Both the position numbers and the translations under genes were made by a program. From positions 1 through 64,000 of the forward strand of contig CAJBEZ010000071.1 of NCBI GenBank assembly GCA_903952205.1: a stretch of 64,000 bases of DNA. The letters run 5' to 3'. Within the stretch, counting starts at the first letter, position 1. Every line of letters begins with the position of its first letter. Origin of the DNA: an uncultured Desulfomonile sp. Lineage in GTDB: Bacteria > Desulfobacterota > Desulfomonilia > Desulfomonilales > Desulfomonilaceae. The notes under the pieces are model-generated. The model did no database searches and was not told the DNA's origin. It saw nothing but the letters and a program-made list of their open reading frames with translations. Shown piece after piece: positions 24,201-32,267 of this stretch.

Positions 24201-27178
24201 TGATGGTTCTGCAAAACATGCCTCTACCTTTGTTGGAGCTACCTGGAATAGATTGTCAGCCCATTGAACTGGAAACCTTCAGATCAAATTTCGATATTAC
24301 CTGCTGGGTTTATGAAGATGGACGCCGAATAAAAATAGTCCTGGAATACAGTACTGACCTTTTTGAAGGGGACACCATAAATAGACTTCTGGAGCATCTC
24401 AGGAATGTGCTCTCAGCAGCATGCGCCAATCCTGAATTGAAGATATCTGAACTTGAGTTACTCGGCAATCAGGAAACTATGCTTATTCTGAACGACTTCA
24501 GTGGGAAGAACAATCGCTTCATTCCACCTGCGCACGCTGTTTCTCACATGTTTGAAAGCCAGGTTCGAGCGGCCCCTGAAGAAATCGCATTGATCGAATG
24601 GGATGGTGATTCCAGTCGCCGGAAGGAAACGACGTATCTGGAGCTTAACCGCCACGCCAACTTGATAGCCCGGGCCGTTCGGGAACGATGTGAAGGCCCC
24701 GAGACCAATGTGGCCATAATGGTCGAGCGTGGCCGCTTCCTGATATTCGGAATCATGGGTATCATGAAGGCCGGAGCCGCCTACCTGCCAATCGACCCAA
24801 ACCAACCTCTTAACAGGGTCTCTTTCATGCTGAATGACGCGTCTTCACGATTAGTTCTCACCGATTCGGCAAATCTTTCGAAAATAAAAACCCTCGTTGA
24901 GGAAAAACTACTACTGCACTCTCCGGAAGTGATATGTCTGGATACTGACCTGGGCGAGACTCAATTGGCGGACCATGCCAATCCACCTGGACCTCATCTG
25001 GGACAGGCGGCGTACGCAATATATACATCCGGCTCCTCTGGCCGACCTAAAGGTGTAATAGTCGAACATGGCGCCCTAGCCGCCTTCACGCAATCAGCCG
25101 TAGATTTGTATGGACTTGGTTCTGATGACAGGGTATTGCAGTTCGCGTCCCCAGGTTTTGACGCCAGCCTGGAAGAAATCTTTCCTTCGCTCACCAGTGG
25201 AGCCTCTCTTACGCTTCGCTCGGAATCCATGATTCGATCTTTACCCGCTTTTTCAAAAGCTTGCGGTGACTTAGGAATTACCGTTCTGGATCTCCCTACT
25301 GCTTTTTGGAGTCAACTTGTAGCGTCGGTTCAACGCGGGGAAACATCTCTACCGGCATCGCTCCGACTTGTTATCATTGGAGGCGAACAGGCTTCGTACG
25401 AGACGGTAATGACCTGGAGCAAAATCGTCGGCGAAGACATCAGGCTTTTTAATACTTATGGCCCGACTGAGGCCACAGTAGTGGCGACTGCCGTTGAACT
25501 TGGCGGACAAACCGCTCTTTTGTCAGTCAAGAGACACGTCCCAATTGGAAAGCCTCTGCCTCATGTTAGAACGTATGTCCTCGATCACAATTTCAAACCA
25601 ACACCCATAGGAATCCAGGGGGAACTGTTTATAGGTGGCGCAGCGCTGGCTCGTGGCTATATAAATTTGCCGGAACGGACCCATGAAAGTTTTATTCCCG
25701 ACCCCTATGGGGAAAGGGTTCATGACAGGCTTTACAAGACTGGTGACAGGGCGAGGTACAATAAGGACGGGATACTGGAGTTTCTTGGAAGAGTTGATCG
25801 GCAGATCAAAATCAGAGGATTCAGAGTCGAATTGGAGGAGATAGAGTCAGCCCTCTCAGGTTTTGATGAAATACAACAGGCCATAGTCGTTCCATGGGAA
25901 GACGCCTTTAATTCGTGGCGCCTAACCGCTTTCTTGGTCCCCAATCCGTCAGTAAGAATCGAATCAGACGAATTGCGCGGGAAACTGACCTTGGAACTTC
26001 CTGATTTCATGATCCCTTCGACTTTTGTAATTCTTGAAAAACTTCCTTTAACTTCAACGGGCAAGATTGATTCACAGGCTCTCATTGCATCAGCGTCTTC
26101 ATTTGCTGAAGCCCCGGTGTCTATGGTTCCACCGCGCAATCCGGTTGAAAAGATATTGACGGAGATTTGGGGCGAGGTTTTCGGAAGGGACTCTGTTGGG
26201 GTTCGGGACAATTTTTTTGATCTCGGGGGACATTCCCTCCTCAGTCTTCAAATCATTGACCGGGTTAACAGGGCGGGCCTCTACCTTACGCCGGCGCAGT
26301 TTATACAAAACCCAACCATCGAGAAACAGGCTCAGGTGATGACAACCGCTCGACCGTCATCCATGGATGGGACATGGTCATCCCTGGTGGAACTGCAACC
26401 TTACGGTTCACAACCGCCATTATATTTTGTCCATTCAACCCCGGGTGATGTCCTGGGGTATGTAAACGTCATCAACATGCTGGGCGCTGATCAGCCGTGT
26501 TTTGGTTTCCAGTCATTGGGATTGAGGGATGCGACAAGAACACACCAAACCGTCGAGGAAATGGCTTCTTTCTATGTTGACGAAATGTTCAGGTTTCAAC
26601 CTGATCCGCCGTATGTTCTCGTGGGGTGGTGCTATGGTGGGATCCTGGCGGCGGAGATGGCGGTTCAAATGAGCGCCATGGGTCGTGATGCGGCTCTTCT
26701 TGTTTTAATAGAGACCCCGTTCCCACGAATGAAAAGAGGAAGGGCTCGTTACTTCCTGAGTCGAGCCTTGAATCTAATTCGTATGGGTCCCACGGGTTGG
26801 GTTCTCTACATCAGGAACAAGATAGAGTATCGTAAGAAAGTCGAAAAAGGCGCCTTTGACAAACTTTTTTCCCTGGGACTGGATCACGGACCTTTGGCCA
26901 ATCGCTCAAATGTTTACAGAACAAACATGGGAGCAGTTTCGTTGTATAGAATGAAGGATGTTCCATCCTGTCCCGTCAGAATGTTTCGAGGGGAAGAACT
27001 TAAGGAAGGATACATTCCTGATGTGGAAGAACTTTGGCTCAAGATGTGCCCTGACGTTCGATTATACTCTGCTCCGGGAAATCATCTAACCATTCTGAAG
27101 GAACCGGGATCAACCATAGTGGTCCAAAAACTCAGGGAATGTCTGAAGGAAATCCCTGCAAGACAGCCTCTAGGGTGA
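21275..27178 (+). CDS. Bimodular NRPS, A-PCP-C-A-PCP-TE, with Cys-type thioesterase
   Basis: This 1967-residue cytoplasmic megasynthase should condense two amino acids and release the product. A1 (about 15-500) has YTSGSTGKPKGV and NGYGPTETT; PCP1 Ser is in GGHSL near 567. The LCL-like C domain (625-1065) has NHIISDGWS, the first His of HHxxxDG being Asn but the second intact. A2 (1080-1590) has YTSGSSGRPKGV and NTYGPTEAT. PCP2 Ser is near 1654. The TE (about 1710-1967) has GWCYGG, so Cys1786 replaces the usual Ser; ETP follows at the usual acid position and GNH near the end. By eye the A codes read DVYYLGGIC(K) and DAEDIGTVV(K). ATG 21275 (GAGAGG) or GTG 21263 is the start. Confidence 0.95.
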   Translation: MDKILNQALHGPALTSGASVFIHKRIAEQTSKNPKAPAFVSDHENLTYEELDVRSAYISNLIKEKIVQQNSFIGVSMNRSPRVIEALLGIMKAGCAYVPLDPAYPEERLMDILDDTGAPVVCVDSNFARLFGSSKAKIIDLDNEKEIVNPLSNASDISAENPVAYVIYTSGSTGKPKGVCCLHNGVTNLLSDFQNRQPLGPGDICSWWTSLNFDVSVYEIFAPLVCGACLIVAPDSVRSSGPDLMDWLYEKRVTSAYIPPFMVTDLAQWVQRNPGRSKLKRLLVGVEPIRERTLLSIHDMVPGLVIINGYGPTETTICATLYSISPDNVIHENTPIGRPVQNTYVRVLNEQGTEVGPGTQGELFIGGAGLAAGYLNRPELTAERFVRDPFSDKSDARMYKTGDTVSILDDGNLEFLGRTDQQVKLRGFRIELGEIETQLRKIRGVREAVVVLREDVPGSSVIAAYLVINEGHSLSLELIRNHLKKYLPDYMIPSAFVKLDRVPATQNGKTDKNALPKPDMENLIRGSQSVFLGPLTPIESDLVSIFQDVLKIDSVGVGDNFFALGGHSLLAVQLVSRIRDTYGVNITLADVFQTPTAEDLATLIQTTATETDHPDLGNVMSGIGGEETGLSFSQMRLWYLDQLEPGTPAYNICLAYKLVGSLDVFSLEESLAEIVNRHQSLRTVFEKRGLEPAQVASEDRSFSLRFEDLHHIPASGRETEARMLCLQESQKGFDLFKGPLFRCMLLRLDHEQHVIMFTTNHIISDGWSTGIIIRELMDLYSGFASGAPVQLAPPQTRYTDYVKAQKEWMLSNSIKCQLNYWRQRFLTIPKPLNLPTDKPRPPIQSYRGASESMVIDENLSDKMRALAAKNGATLFMILLAGFKALLYRYTQQDDVCVGTFVANRSRKELESVVGFFINTVAIRTRLDRDTSFEALLGKVRENTLGAYANQDVPFEKILEEINPERSLARTPVFQVMMVLQNMPLPLLELPGIDCQPIELETFRSNFDITCWVYEDGRRIKIVLEYSTDLFEGDTINRLLEHLRNVLSAACANPELKISELELLGNQETMLILNDFSGKNNRFIPPAHAVSHMFESQVRAAPEEIALIEWDGDSSRRKETTYLELNRHANLIARAVRERCEGPETNVAIMVERGRFLIFGIMGIMKAGAAYLPIDPNQPLNRVSFMLNDASSRLVLTDSANLSKIKTLVEEKLLLHSPEVICLDTDLGETQLADHANPPGPHLGQAAYAIYTSGSSGRPKGVIVEHGALAAFTQSAVDLYGLGSDDRVLQFASPGFDASLEEIFPSLTSGASLTLRSESMIRSLPAFSKACGDLGITVLDLPTAFWSQLVASVQRGETSLPASLRLVIIGGEQASYETVMTWSKIVGEDIRLFNTYGPTEATVVATAVELGGQTALLSVKRHVPIGKPLPHVRTYVLDHNFKPTPIGIQGELFIGGAALARGYINLPERTHESFIPDPYGERVHDRLYKTGDRARYNKDGILEFLGRVDRQIKIRGFRVELEEIESALSGFDEIQQAIVVPWEDAFNSWRLTAFLVPNPSVRIESDELRGKLTLELPDFMIPSTFVILEKLPLTSTGKIDSQALIASASSFAEAPVSMVPPRNPVEKILTEIWGEVFGRDSVGVRDNFFDLGGHSLLSLQIIDRVNRAGLYLTPAQFIQNPTIEKQAQVMTTARPSSMDGTWSSLVELQPYGSQPPLYFVHSTPGDVLGYVNVINMLGADQPCFGFQSLGLRDATRTHQTVEEMASFYVDEMFRFQPDPPYVLVGWCYGGILAAEMAVQMSAMGRDAALLVLIETPFPRMKRGRARYFLSRALNLIRMGPTGWVLYIRNKIEYRKKVEKGAFDKLFSLGLDHGPLANRSNVYRTNMGAVSLYRMKDVPSCPVRMFRGEELKEGYIPDVEELWLKMCPDVRLYSAPGNHLTILKEPGSTIVVQKLRECLKEIPARQPLG

Positions 27179-27279
27179 AAGTATTTTTAGCGGAGTGTAG
27201 TTTTTTTCCAATCGCAACGGTGTTTTCTCCCTTTTACATAAGGGCACGTAACAGCTCAGGATTGATAGGATTGATTTGC

Positions 27280-30200
27280 ATGAGAGCTTTGATATCGGCC
27301 CTCTTTATTATGACTTTGTGTCTTGGAATCCCTATCACAGACGTAGCCGGCGCATCTGAAAAGGGAGAGATAGTTTATTCAGGTAAATATCCCGACAAAT
27401 GCCTCAAGAACATAGTTCAGGAAAACTTACAGGGTGTTGAGAAGGGTTACGCTCTAAAACTGACACCCGACCAATGGCATGCGCCAATATTAAAACTCTT
27501 CTGTGACGCTAAAAACCGCAAGGACTTCACACCTTACTCAACTATCGAGTTCTATTTCCGGAGCCCCAGTTCCAATCCTGGAAACCCCACATTTGAGCTA
27601 AGGACATGGGACAAAACTTCGCTGAAGGTACCCATCCTAAAATATATCTCAGGTGGAACTATCGATAATACTTTCAGACAGGTAACGATTCCGCTTGCAC
27701 AACTTGTGTCAAAAGAATGGGATCTTGGAAACGTTGAAAGCCTGGCCTGGAATCCGGATAGTGAGAACCGCGTCTACTACGTCGACAAAATAACACTTAG
27801 ACAGACACAACTGCCAAGCCTTATAACCGAAGGGCAATTCCGGCCCTTTCCCGAAAGCAATACTGTTTTCAGGCTGACCTTCAGCAAGTGGTGTCAGGAA
27901 AAAACAGCGAAGGACCTTAACAACTATTCAATATCCAGCGCAAATGACCCCCTTTATTCTATCCCTACGCATCCTGTGGACGCCGGTGTCACACACAGGG
28001 TTCATTCATTCACTTCGAGCGGAGTCGCTCAAAAACGGTTTTTTGTATATATCCGCCTACCGAATCCGCTCCGAAATAACTCAACTTATTCAGTTAGCGT
28101 TAAGGGCTTGTCCGACGAATTTGGGAATATCATGTCTCCGAATGAATTCGTTCTGGATTACTCAGACAGGCGGATTCATAACCCCAATATCAAGGTTAAC
28201 CAGGAAGGTTATTTACCCGAAGGGCCCAAAATTGGTTATGTAGGTGGATACTTAGGAGACATGGGGGGAGGAACCTGGGCGGTGGGAGACAAAGGCGCCG
28301 CACTTTACTGGGATGGACGGACTGCTCCAAAAAAAGCCGTTGTTCCTGTCGAAAGCGCTTTAAGGGGGGTTTCAGGATTGAGGGATGACGATATTTTCGC
28401 CGTTGGAGATTTGGGTGTCATCCTTCACTGGAATGGATCCGATTGGAGACGCGTTGATTCACCAACTCGCAACGACCTGATGGCCGTTTGTTTTGGCCCC
28501 ACGGGAACAGGCTGGGCAGTCGGCTCAGGTGGGACGATTCTCCGTCACAAAAATGGAGAATGGCTTGAGATAACCTCTCCTACCAAGGACACTTTGAGGA
28601 GCGTCTGGGCAGGTCCGCAAGACGTTGCCTGGGCGGTTGGGGACCACGGTAAGATCCTGAAGTGGGATGGTGGGCAATGGACGGTAGAACCGAGTTCTAC
28701 AGAATTGAATCTCCGGTCAATCAACGGCAGCCACAAAAATATGCTTTGGGCCGTCGGAGATAACGGCATAGCGCTGTCCCGCGATTCCAACCAGTGGAAA
28801 CCTTGCTCCTCAGTTCCACAAACCTCGGTTACATTACGTTCAGTTGTTACCGACCCGAGTGGCGGGGTCTGGATCTCCGGGGACAGTGGACTGCTTTGGA
28901 ACAAAGCCGACGCAGGGGAATGTAAATTCGCGGCATTGCAAAGTGGAACTACCTTGCCACTCTATGGAATAACACGCAGGCATGGACGCGAACTATGGGC
29001 AGTGGGTGGGCAGGGATACATTGTTTCCCTCTCAGGGGAAAACAAACCTAAAAAAGAACTCTTCTCATCGAATGACGATCTCTTCGCAGTTTTCTCAATG
29101 TCTCACGGCGCAATGAGATTGCCCGACCCGCCGCCTCAAGCCACGATTGAGGAATTACCGGCCAATAAGCCTACAATAACCGTCCCTCTCAAACTCGAAG
29201 CAGCCAACTGGTATCTTTCCGGTGAAGACGTTTATTCCTTCAACTTCTCAGAAATTGAGACACCCGGGACATACAGGGCGTATATACCCGGATTGGGAGT
29301 TTCAGACTCCTTTCGAATTGGAGACGACGCTCTAAATCACGCCGCCTATACAACCGCTCACGCATTCTATTATCAACGCTGCGGGACAGCTCTGGTTGAA
29401 CCCTATTCTGAAAAGCGGTTCACCAGGCCCATAGACCATGAGTATGATCTCAACGGGCGTAAAATTGACGCGGCTTTTCATCCATCACTACCTGGAACGC
29501 CCCTTTACAGTGGAGAAGGACCAGGAACGACGGCTGATGCGCACGGGGGCTGGCATGACGCGGGGGATTACGGTAAGTACTTGCCGACAGCCGCAGCGGC
29601 TTTATGGTATCTGTTCACCGGGTACGACATGGAACCAGCAAAATTCTCCGACGGGACCTGGAATATCCCGGAGAGTGGAAACGGCGCCCCTGATCTGCTT
29701 GACGAAACCAGATGGGAAGTCGATTGGATGGCACGTATGCAGGGACCAGATGGGGGAGTCTACCACAAACTGACTTCGCAGAAATGGGTAAAGGGCATGC
29801 CTCAAGATGAAGAAGTACCTCGAAATTTCTTTGAAAAAACTACTCATGACACAGCTTTAGCCGCCGCTGTGTTCGCCTGCGCATCACGGCTCTGGAAACC
29901 GTATGACCGGGAAGCGTCTGACTTTTACATGGAGAGGGCCCTTAAAGCCTGGGACTTTCTGAAACAGCATCCGGAAGAAACACCCAAAGGAGGATTTCGT
30001 AACCCGCCGGGTAACACCACAGGTGAATATCGCGACACGGAAGATATTGACAACAGACTGTGGGCCGCGGCCGAACTTTACCGGGCAACGGGGAAAGATG
30101 ATTACAGGGACTATTTTGAAAACTGGTGGAAAAACACACAGGAACATTCATGGGGATGGAACGCATGGAGGCATTTCTATCGTAGCGCCTACTGGGCATA

Positions 30201-30810
30201 TTTGAGGGCGCCATGGCCCAGCGCCAACACTGAAATAAAAAGGAAAATCCGTGAGGGCCTCATAGCTAAAGCCGACAGCACACTAAAATTAACTTACTCT
30301 AATCCTTACAGGAATGGAGCTAGACTCGATGTGCCGGAATGGATTGGTTGGGGGGAATTCACCCAGAGTTCGCAGTACGCTTTCCTTTCTCTCCAGGCAT
30401 GGACACTGGAAAAAGAGCCCAAATACTGGGTGGCCGCTCTGGCCAATCTGGACGCCCAACTGGGCGCCAATCCTCTCTCCATGTCCTTCATAACCGGACT
30501 CGGATACCGCTATCCGAGAGACCCTCTCCATCTTCCATCTTTGTATGACGGAGAAGAAGACCCCGTGCCCGGGTTGCCAATATTCGGAGCGTCGGCGCAC
30601 CTGCCAAATAATCAACCCTACTACATTGCGAGCCAGGAAGATAAAAACAGCCATCCTCCGTCGAAGGCGACAAAGGATCCCTATCCCATATTAAGACGCT
30701 ATATTGACGCTCATGAGCTAGTTCCCATGTCGGAGTTCACCATCGTTGATATGGCGGTAGCGGCCGCAGTATTCAATCTTGTCGCTCAGAGTCCGGTCAG
30801 AAAATGGTAG
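27280..30810 (+). CDS. Secreted GH9 glycoside hydrolase with inserted beta-propeller
   Basis: The protein is 1176 residues from ATG 27280; an earlier ATG at 27139 overlaps the NRPS. Order: signal peptide (1 to about 24), a beta-sandwich carbohydrate-binding-like domain (28-175), an Ig-like segment (to about 290), the first strand of a CelD_N Ig domain (KVNQEGYLP, about 300), about 280 residues of propeller blades with AVGD.G.IL.W repeats, the rest of CelD_N (TPGTYRAYIPG, about 660), then GH9. The catalytic base motif is HDAGDYGKY (about 757) and the acid is Glu in MSEFTIVD (about 1150). It likely cleaves beta-1,4-glucan-type chains outside the cell, perhaps trimming the locus product as BcsZ does for cellulose. 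Confidence 0.9.
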   Translation: MRALISALFIMTLCLGIPITDVAGASEKGEIVYSGKYPDKCLKNIVQENLQGVEKGYALKLTPDQWHAPILKLFCDAKNRKDFTPYSTIEFYFRSPSSNPGNPTFELRTWDKTSLKVPILKYISGGTIDNTFRQVTIPLAQLVSKEWDLGNVESLAWNPDSENRVYYVDKITLRQTQLPSLITEGQFRPFPESNTVFRLTFSKWCQEKTAKDLNNYSISSANDPLYSIPTHPVDAGVTHRVHSFTSSGVAQKRFFVYIRLPNPLRNNSTYSVSVKGLSDEFGNIMSPNEFVLDYSDRRIHNPNIKVNQEGYLPEGPKIGYVGGYLGDMGGGTWAVGDKGAALYWDGRTAPKKAVVPVESALRGVSGLRDDDIFAVGDLGVILHWNGSDWRRVDSPTRNDLMAVCFGPTGTGWAVGSGGTILRHKNGEWLEITSPTKDTLRSVWAGPQDVAWAVGDHGKILKWDGGQWTVEPSSTELNLRSINGSHKNMLWAVGDNGIALSRDSNQWKPCSSVPQTSVTLRSVVTDPSGGVWISGDSGLLWNKADAGECKFAALQSGTTLPLYGITRRHGRELWAVGGQGYIVSLSGENKPKKELFSSNDDLFAVFSMSHGAMRLPDPPPQATIEELPANKPTITVPLKLEAANWYLSGEDVYSFNFSEIETPGTYRAYIPGLGVSDSFRIGDDALNHAAYTTAHAFYYQRCGTALVEPYSEKRFTRPIDHEYDLNGRKIDAAFHPSLPGTPLYSGEGPGTTADAHGGWHDAGDYGKYLPTAAAALWYLFTGYDMEPAKFSDGTWNIPESGNGAPDLLDETRWEVDWMARMQGPDGGVYHKLTSQKWVKGMPQDEEVPRNFFEKTTHDTALAAAVFACASRLWKPYDREASDFYMERALKAWDFLKQHPEETPKGGFRNPPGNTTGEYRDTEDIDNRLWAAAELYRATGKDDYRDYFENWWKNTQEHSWGWNAWRHFYRSAYWAYLRAPWPSANTEIKRKIREGLIAKADSTLKLTYSNPYRNGARLDVPEWIGWGEFTQSSQYAFLSLQAWTLEKEPKYWVAALANLDAQLGANPLSMSFITGLGYRYPRDPLHLPSLYDGEEDPVPGLPIFGASAHLPNNQPYYIASQEDKNSHPPSKATKDPYPILRRYIDAHELVPMSEFTIVDMAVAAAVFNLVAQSPVRKW

Positions 30811-30963
30811 ACAGAAAACTTTCATAACTTCTTGCCAACAATAAGAATTTGATTTCCGCTCCACTCGTGATAAGATGGAAAATTGAAACAGCTTTTGAAA
30901 CCAACCGCTTGCACTGATTGTTGAGTAAGGCGCATCGTTGGAAGGCAGCGTTCAGAGCATGAA

Positions 30964-31296
30964 ATGGAACTTAAATTAGAGCAAGTCGGAGACGTTACAG
31001 TCGCTCAGGTCTGCGAGGAGACGCTGAGCGCCAACAACGTTCAGGATTTTAAATCTGAAATGGCAAAGATCTTAAAACCTGGCTCAAAAGTTGTTCTTGA
31101 CATGGGTAAAATCAAATTTGTCGACAGTTCTGGAATCGGAGGTCTCCTTTCTTGCGTGAACAATCTCAGTTCTTCTGATAGTCAGTTGAAGCTTTCCAAC
31201 GTCACGATTCAGGTTAGAAACCTGTTTGAACTGGTCAGGGTCCATCGGTTCCTCAACGTTTTCAACACATCCGAGGAGGCTGTGCGTTCTTTCTGA
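30964..31296 (+). CDS. STAS-domain anti-sigma-factor antagonist 2
   Basis: The 110-residue single STAS domain is paralogous to the one at 15992 (shared LDMGK..F.DS.G.G.L and QV..LFEL.R.HR pattern). The serine pair in FVDSSGIGG includes the expected phosphorylation site. It could compete with STAS 1 for the single HATPase at 16542. It opens the block of transferase, polymerase and flippase genes; the next gene follows within 115 bases. The ribosome site is weak. Confidence 0.9.
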   Translation: MELKLEQVGDVTVAQVCEETLSANNVQDFKSEMAKILKPGSKVVLDMGKIKFVDSSGIGGLLSCVNNLSSSDSQLKLSNVTIQVRNLFELVRVHRFLNVFNTSEEAVRSF

Positions 31297-31409
31297 TTAG
31301 AGTGGATGGGCTTTTTTCAATACCGTTCACGTTTATTTGTGAGTCCATGCGCCTGTTAACTTTGGGGGTCAAAAACGCAGCCGATTCCAGAAAACAAGGT
31401 ATCAGAGTC

Positions 31410-32267
31410 ATGACGACACCCTGCGTGGTAATGCGTTCACATAATGACATGCCCCTAATTGCCGAGACACTGGAGAAACTGTACCAACAGGATCTTCCGT
31501 TCGAACTTATCTGTCTGGACAATGAATCCGAAGATGGCACGCTCGAAGAACTTAAGAAATATTCGGGTCGAATCATTAATATTCCCAAGGGGACCTATGT
31601 GCCGGGTAAGGTCCTTAATTTGGGGATGGAGTTATCCCAGGGTGATTTCGTGGCATTTCTTAATTCAGATTGTACTCCACAGGACAAAAACTGGCTCGCG
31701 AAACTTTTAGCGGGCTTCAATCAGGAAGCTGGTATCGCTGCGGTTTTCGGTAGACAGATACCACGTCCAGATTGCCTCCCTCTCTTTGCTAAAGATACGG
31801 AAGACACTTATGGGGATGGATCGAGACAAAAATACTGGCGACACTGTTTTTCCATGGCGTCATCGGCAATATCACGAGCGGCGTGGGAATCTCAGCGATT
31901 CAGCGAAACACTCAAATATTCGGAAGATATTGACTGGACATGGAAGGCAAGGCAAAGAGGTTACACTATCAAATATGCGTCTGAATCCGTTGTAATGCAT
32001 TCCCACAATTATTCACTGACGCAGTTCTACCGGCGACATTACGGAGAGGGACAAGCGGAAGCCATTATATTTGACTGGACAAAATGGGAGATGTCATTAT
32101 TGCGGTATTCCATGCTCCCCTATGTCAGACAGATTATTAACGACTGGAAATATTGCGCTTCCAAGGGAATCCCGGCCACGGCCATGTTTTCTCCGATATT
32201 ACGTTTTTCCCAGATGATTGGAAGACGAAACGGCTTCAAGGCAGGTATGAAGGAGAAAAAGCCATGA
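31410..32267 (+). CDS. Family 2 glycosyltransferase
   Basis: This GT-A fold enzyme of 285 residues starts at ATG 31410; the frame is open to GTG 31302. The N-terminal nucleotide-sugar region has RSHNDMPLIAETL, the next Asp in LDNESEDGT, the DxD-like LNSDCTPQ and the base-type region YSEDIDWTWKARQRG. It adds one sugar to the lipid-linked repeat at the cytoplasmic face. It ends in ATGA overlap with the next gene. Start choice is uncertain. Confidence 0.85.
   Translation: MTTPCVVMRSHNDMPLIAETLEKLYQQDLPFELICLDNESEDGTLEELKKYSGRIINIPKGTYVPGKVLNLGMELSQGDFVAFLNSDCTPQDKNWLAKLLAGFNQEAGIAAVFGRQIPRPDCLPLFAKDTEDTYGDGSRQKYWRHCFSMASSAISRAAWESQRFSETLKYSEDIDWTWKARQRGYTIKYASESVVMHSHNYSLTQFYRRHYGEGQAEAIIFDWTKWEMSLLRYSMLPYVRQIINDWKYCASKGIPATAMFSPILRFSQMIGRRNGFKAGMKEKKP

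Noticed and set aside
23750-24214. 154-codon minus-strand frame in the NRPS
   Set aside because: Shadow of the condensation domain.
28545-28904. 119-codon minus-strand frame in the GH9 gene
   Set aside because: Shadow of the propeller repeats; apparent periodicity comes from the other strand.
28260-29100. DNA-level tandem repeat array
   Set aside because: The repeats are protein-level propeller blades; the bases are too diverged to be an array.
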